DNA of 64,000 nt, taken from assembly GCF_002847285.1 (NCBI RefSeq), contig NZ_CP025407.1:6451001-6515000 (forward strand), given 5' to 3'. Numbering within the stretch: position 1 is the stretch's first letter; the number at the start of each line of letters is the position of its first letter. The DNA is from Streptomyces sp. CMB-StM0423 (GTDB lineage: Bacteria > Actinomycetota > Actinomycetes > Streptomycetales > Streptomycetaceae). The notes beneath the pieces were generated by a model that had not been told where the DNA came from, ran no database searches, and worked only from the letters and a program-made list of their open reading frames with translations. Both the position numbers and the translations under genes were made by a program. Below are positions 61,633 to 64,000 of this stretch, piece by piece.

Positions 61633-63483
61633 TCAGTACTCCAGCCCGTGCCCCAGCGGGTACAGGGCCGCGCCCGTCGCCCCCAGCTCCGGGATCGCCA
61701 CCGGCAGCCGCCCCGTCGGTCGCAGGTCGCCGTAGAGCGCGTCGACCGCCCGCGTCAGCACCCCCGTCCCCGTGCCGTACGTGCACAGGTACACCGGCGC
61801 CTCCGGGAACCGCCGCACGTCGTACGGGTTGCGCACCGCCACCACCGCGACCGGAGTCCCCGCCGCCAGCAGTGCCCGCACCAGCGCCGCCTGCGCCGCG
61901 CCCCGCTGTGCCAACGGCTCCGCCCCGGCCGCCGCGTTGGCGCTGACCAGCACCAGGTCGTGGTCCCGGGCCGCGGCCACCGCCGCGTCGATCACCGCCT
62001 GCGCCGGCGTCCCGCCCGTCGCCAGCACCGTCGCGGTCTGCCCGGCGCGCGCCCCGACCGCCTGCGCCAGCCGGTCCAGCGCCGGCGCCGACGACGTCTG
62101 CCACCCGGCGACCAGCACCCGCCGCGCCCCTGCGGCCAGCGGCAGCAGCCCGGTGTCGTTCTTCACCAGCGTCACCGCCCGCCCGGTGAGCGCCCGCGCG
62201 TCCGCGACGTGCGCGGCGTTCCCGACGATCCGCTCCGCCCGGCGCTCGTCGACGAACGGGCCGAAGTACAGCCCCTCGTCGATCTTGCGCGCCAGGATGC
62301 GCACCACCGACTCGTCCAGCCGCCGCGCGCCGATCTCGCCGCCGCGTACGGCAGCGAGCACCGACGCGTACGCGACGTCCATCTGCGGCGGCAGCACCAG
62401 CATGTCCGCGCCGGCCGCGAACGCCGCCACCGACGCCCGCTCCGGCGGGTACTGGGACGTGGCGCCGCCCATGTCCAGCGCGTCCGTGACGATCAGCCCG
62501 TCGAAGCCCAGCTCCTCGCGGAGCAGCCCGGTCAGGATGCGGTGCGACATGGTGGCGGGCACGCCGTCGTCGAGCGCGGGCACGAGGATGTGCGCGGTCA
62601 TCACCGTGTCCAGGCCCGCGGCGATCGCGGCCCGGAACGGCGGCAGGTCCAGCTCGTGGATCTGCTCCAGGGTGTGCTCGATGCGCGGCAGCAGGAGGTG
62701 GCTGTCCTGGCCGGTGTCGCCGTGGCCGGGGAAGTGCTTGGCGGCGGACGCGACGCCGCCGCGGCGCTGGCCGCGTACCGCCGCCGCGACCATGCGCGCG
62801 ACCTGCTGCGGGTCGGCGCCGTAGGAGCGCAGGCCGATGACGGGGTTGTCGGGGTTGACGTTGACGTCCGCGACGGGCGCGTAGTTCTGGTTGATGCCCA
62901 GCGCCGCCAGCTCCCGGCCGGTGATCTCGGCGGCGCGCTGGGCGTCGGCGGTCGCGAAGGTGGCGCCCAGGGCCATGCTGCCGGGCAGTTCGGTGGCCGG
63001 CGGGGTGGGCAGCCGCTGGACGAGGCCGCTCTCCTGGTCGGTGGAGATGATCAGCGGGACGCCGCGGCGCTGCGCGAGCGAGGCGCGCTGCAGGCCGTTG
63101 GAGAGCCGGGCGATCTGGCGGGCGTCGCGGAGGTTGTCGTCGTTGCGGGCGCTGAAGTAGATGACGGCGCCGGGGCGGTACTTGCGTACGACGTCGGCGG
63201 GGGTGCGGACGCCGTAGCGCCGCTCGTTGACGGCGGCGGCCGCGTCGGTCACGTCGTCGGCGTCCTGCCCGGCGACCTCGACCACGAAGAGCTGGCCGAC
63301 CTTCTCCTCCAGGGTCATCCGGCGGGCCAGGGCCCCGGCCAGCAGCCGGGCGTACGAACCGGACCCCGCCGTGCCGCCGGCGCGGGCCGCGGCGGGTCCT
63401 GCGGCGGCCGTGCCGGCGCCGAGCGCCGCCGCGGTGCCGAGGAGGCCGGTGACCGCCTGTCTGCGCGTGGTGGTTGACCGCAT
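61633..63483 (-). CDS. Secreted GH3 beta-N-acetylhexosaminidase-like protein
   Basis: The 616-residue product begins MRSTTTRRQAVTGLLGTAAA, a twin-arginine-like signal peptide, so it is probably exported. It then has the NagZ-type GH3 barrel: PLIISTDQESGLVQRL, YAPVADVNVNPDNPVIGLRSYG, the catalytic His motif KHFPGHGDTGQDSHLLLP and the nucleophile region LIVTDALDMGG. A second GH3 domain follows. It should release GlcNAc from peptidoglycan or chitin fragments. The ATG at 63483 has AGGAG upstream. It is convergent with lysR and downstream of the partial endonuclease-family gene. Confidence 0.9.
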   Translation of the reverse strand: MRSTTTRRQAVTGLLGTAAALGAGTAAAGPAAARAGGTAGSGSYARLLAGALARRMTLEEKVGQLFVVEVAGQDADDVTDAAAAVNERRYGVRTPADVVRKYRPGAVIYFSARNDDNLRDARQIARLSNGLQRASLAQRRGVPLIISTDQESGLVQRLPTPPATELPGSMALGATFATADAQRAAEITGRELAALGINQNYAPVADVNVNPDNPVIGLRSYGADPQQVARMVAAAVRGQRRGGVASAAKHFPGHGDTGQDSHLLLPRIEHTLEQIHELDLPPFRAAIAAGLDTVMTAHILVPALDDGVPATMSHRILTGLLREELGFDGLIVTDALDMGGATSQYPPERASVAAFAAGADMLVLPPQMDVAYASVLAAVRGGEIGARRLDESVVRILARKIDEGLYFGPFVDERRAERIVGNAAHVADARALTGRAVTLVKNDTGLLPLAAGARRVLVAGWQTSSAPALDRLAQAVGARAGQTATVLATGGTPAQAVIDAAVAAARDHDLVLVSANAAAGAEPLAQRGAAQAALVRALLAAGTPVAVVAVRNPYDVRRFPEAPVYLCTYGTGTGVLTRAVDALYGDLRPTGRLPVAIPELGATGAALYPLGHGLEY

Positions 63484-63693
63484 ACGAACACTCCTCAGCG
63501 CATCGGGTGTGCTGCGTGGGCATCGGTGGCCGGCCGACGGGGCTGCTCCCCCATGGAGGCCGCCGAGGAGAACTCGGCCGCGGAGTCTGGCAACGGCGCG
63601 GGGGCGCGTCAATACTCCGGTGCGCGCGGTGTCACTTTCCTGTCAGATCCTGGAAAACCGGGTTATCCGCCGCATGGTGCCCCGCGCCCGCGC

Positions 63694-64000
63694 TCACCAG
63701 CCGAGGCCCGCCGCCACCGGCAGGTGGTCGCTGCCCGTGGCGGGCAGCAGCCAGGCGCTCCGCGGCTCCATGCCGCGGACCAGGATCTGGTCGATCCGCG
63801 CCACCGGGAAGCCGGCCGGCCAACTGAAGCCGAAGCCGTTCCCCGCCTCCTCCTGGACCGAGCTCATCTGGCCGGTGAGGCCGTCGAACGCCCGGTCGTC
63901 CACGGTGCCGTTGAGGTCGCCGAGCACCACCACGCGCTCGGCCGGCTCGGCGGCGACGGCCGCGGCCAGCGCCTCGGCGCCCGCGTCGCGCTGGGCGGTG
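63694..64000 (-). CDS. Endonuclease/exonuclease/phosphatase-family protein, 3' part
   Basis: The frame runs off the right edge of the window, so only the C-terminal hundred residues are visible. They contain the EEP-fold motifs VVVLGDLNGTVDDRAFDGL and the final catalytic block ATGSDHLPVAAGLGW, with RIDQILVRG between. Members hydrolyse phosphodiesters in nucleic acids, inositol phosphates or lipids. Which subclass this is cannot be told. An internal GTG at 63933 is not the true start, because the frame is open upstream with family-like sequence (QRDAGAEALAAAVAAEPAER). The 210 bases to the next gene show nothing notable. Confidence 0.85.
   Translation of the reverse strand, partial: TAQRDAGAEALAAAVAAEPAERVVVLGDLNGTVDDRAFDGLTGQMSSVQEEAGNGFGFSWPAGFPVARIDQILVRGMEPRSAWLLPATGSDHLPVAAGLGW

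Overview
The window is a contiguous stretch of a high-GC actinobacterial chromosome, almost certainly from Streptomyces or a close Streptomycetaceae relative. The reasons are the very high G+C third-codon bias, the frequent GTG starts, and a gene order typical of a Streptomyces chromosomal core: the division and cell-wall (dcw) cluster running through ftsZ and divIVA, then ileS, lspA, rluD, dnaE and a histidine operon whose HisA position is occupied by priA. No insertion sequence, phage gene, CRISPR array, tRNA or rRNA gene was seen.

Region 1 (1-15.2 kb, plus strand) is the dcw cluster: the 3' end of ftsI, murE, murF, mraY, murD, ftsW, murG, ftsQ, ftsZ, the YlmD-like and YlmE-like genes, sepF, ylmG and divIVA. 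It makes lipid II, builds the Z ring and marks growing hyphal tips. It ends at a strong hairpin terminator. ftsZ has its own promoter candidate and a perfect leader hairpin.

Region 2 (15.3-30.3 kb) holds ileS on the minus strand, with a recognisable translational T-box leader. It continues with a DksA/TraR-type zinc-finger protein carrying a histone-like tail, lspA, rluD, a Na+/H+ antiporter overlapping a convergent MscS channel gene, a hydrolase, a DsbA-like thioredoxin protein, a membrane protein and dnaE. The 5' third of dnaE has atypical codon usage.

Region 3 (30.3-38.3 kb) contains two tiny basic proteins, a NYN-domain protein, a DUF2567-type membrane protein, an ABC exporter, a 24-codon leaderless gene for ribosomal protein bL37, a YbaK deacylase, a Lon-substrate-binding-domain protein and a beta-helix membrane protein.

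Region 4 (38.4-44.3 kb) is a tightly coupled histidine operon: hisD, hisC, hisB, a 54-residue membrane miniprotein, hisH, priA, ridA and hisF.

Region 5 (44.3-64 kb) is more accessory. It has a stand-alone ligand-binding protein, a TetR regulator divergent from a thiolase with a clear operator between them, a RibD/DHFR-like reductase beside an AraC regulator, and an operon of flavin monooxygenase, FMN reductase and TPR protein. It also has a two-gene cellulase locus (GH6 then GH48, both without a cellulose-binding module) behind a perfect CebR-type operator. Next come a PanE-like reductase, a DUF402 protein, sdhCAB divergent from a LysR regulator with an ATAG-N7-CTAT box between them, a secreted GH3 enzyme, and the 3' part of an endonuclease/phosphatase-family gene that runs off the window.

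Many genes appear to be leaderless: a -10 hexamer lies 6-8 bases upstream of the start codon. Start codons were chosen from ribosome-binding sites, translational overlaps, -10 spacing and family N-termini, and several differ from the longest open frame.
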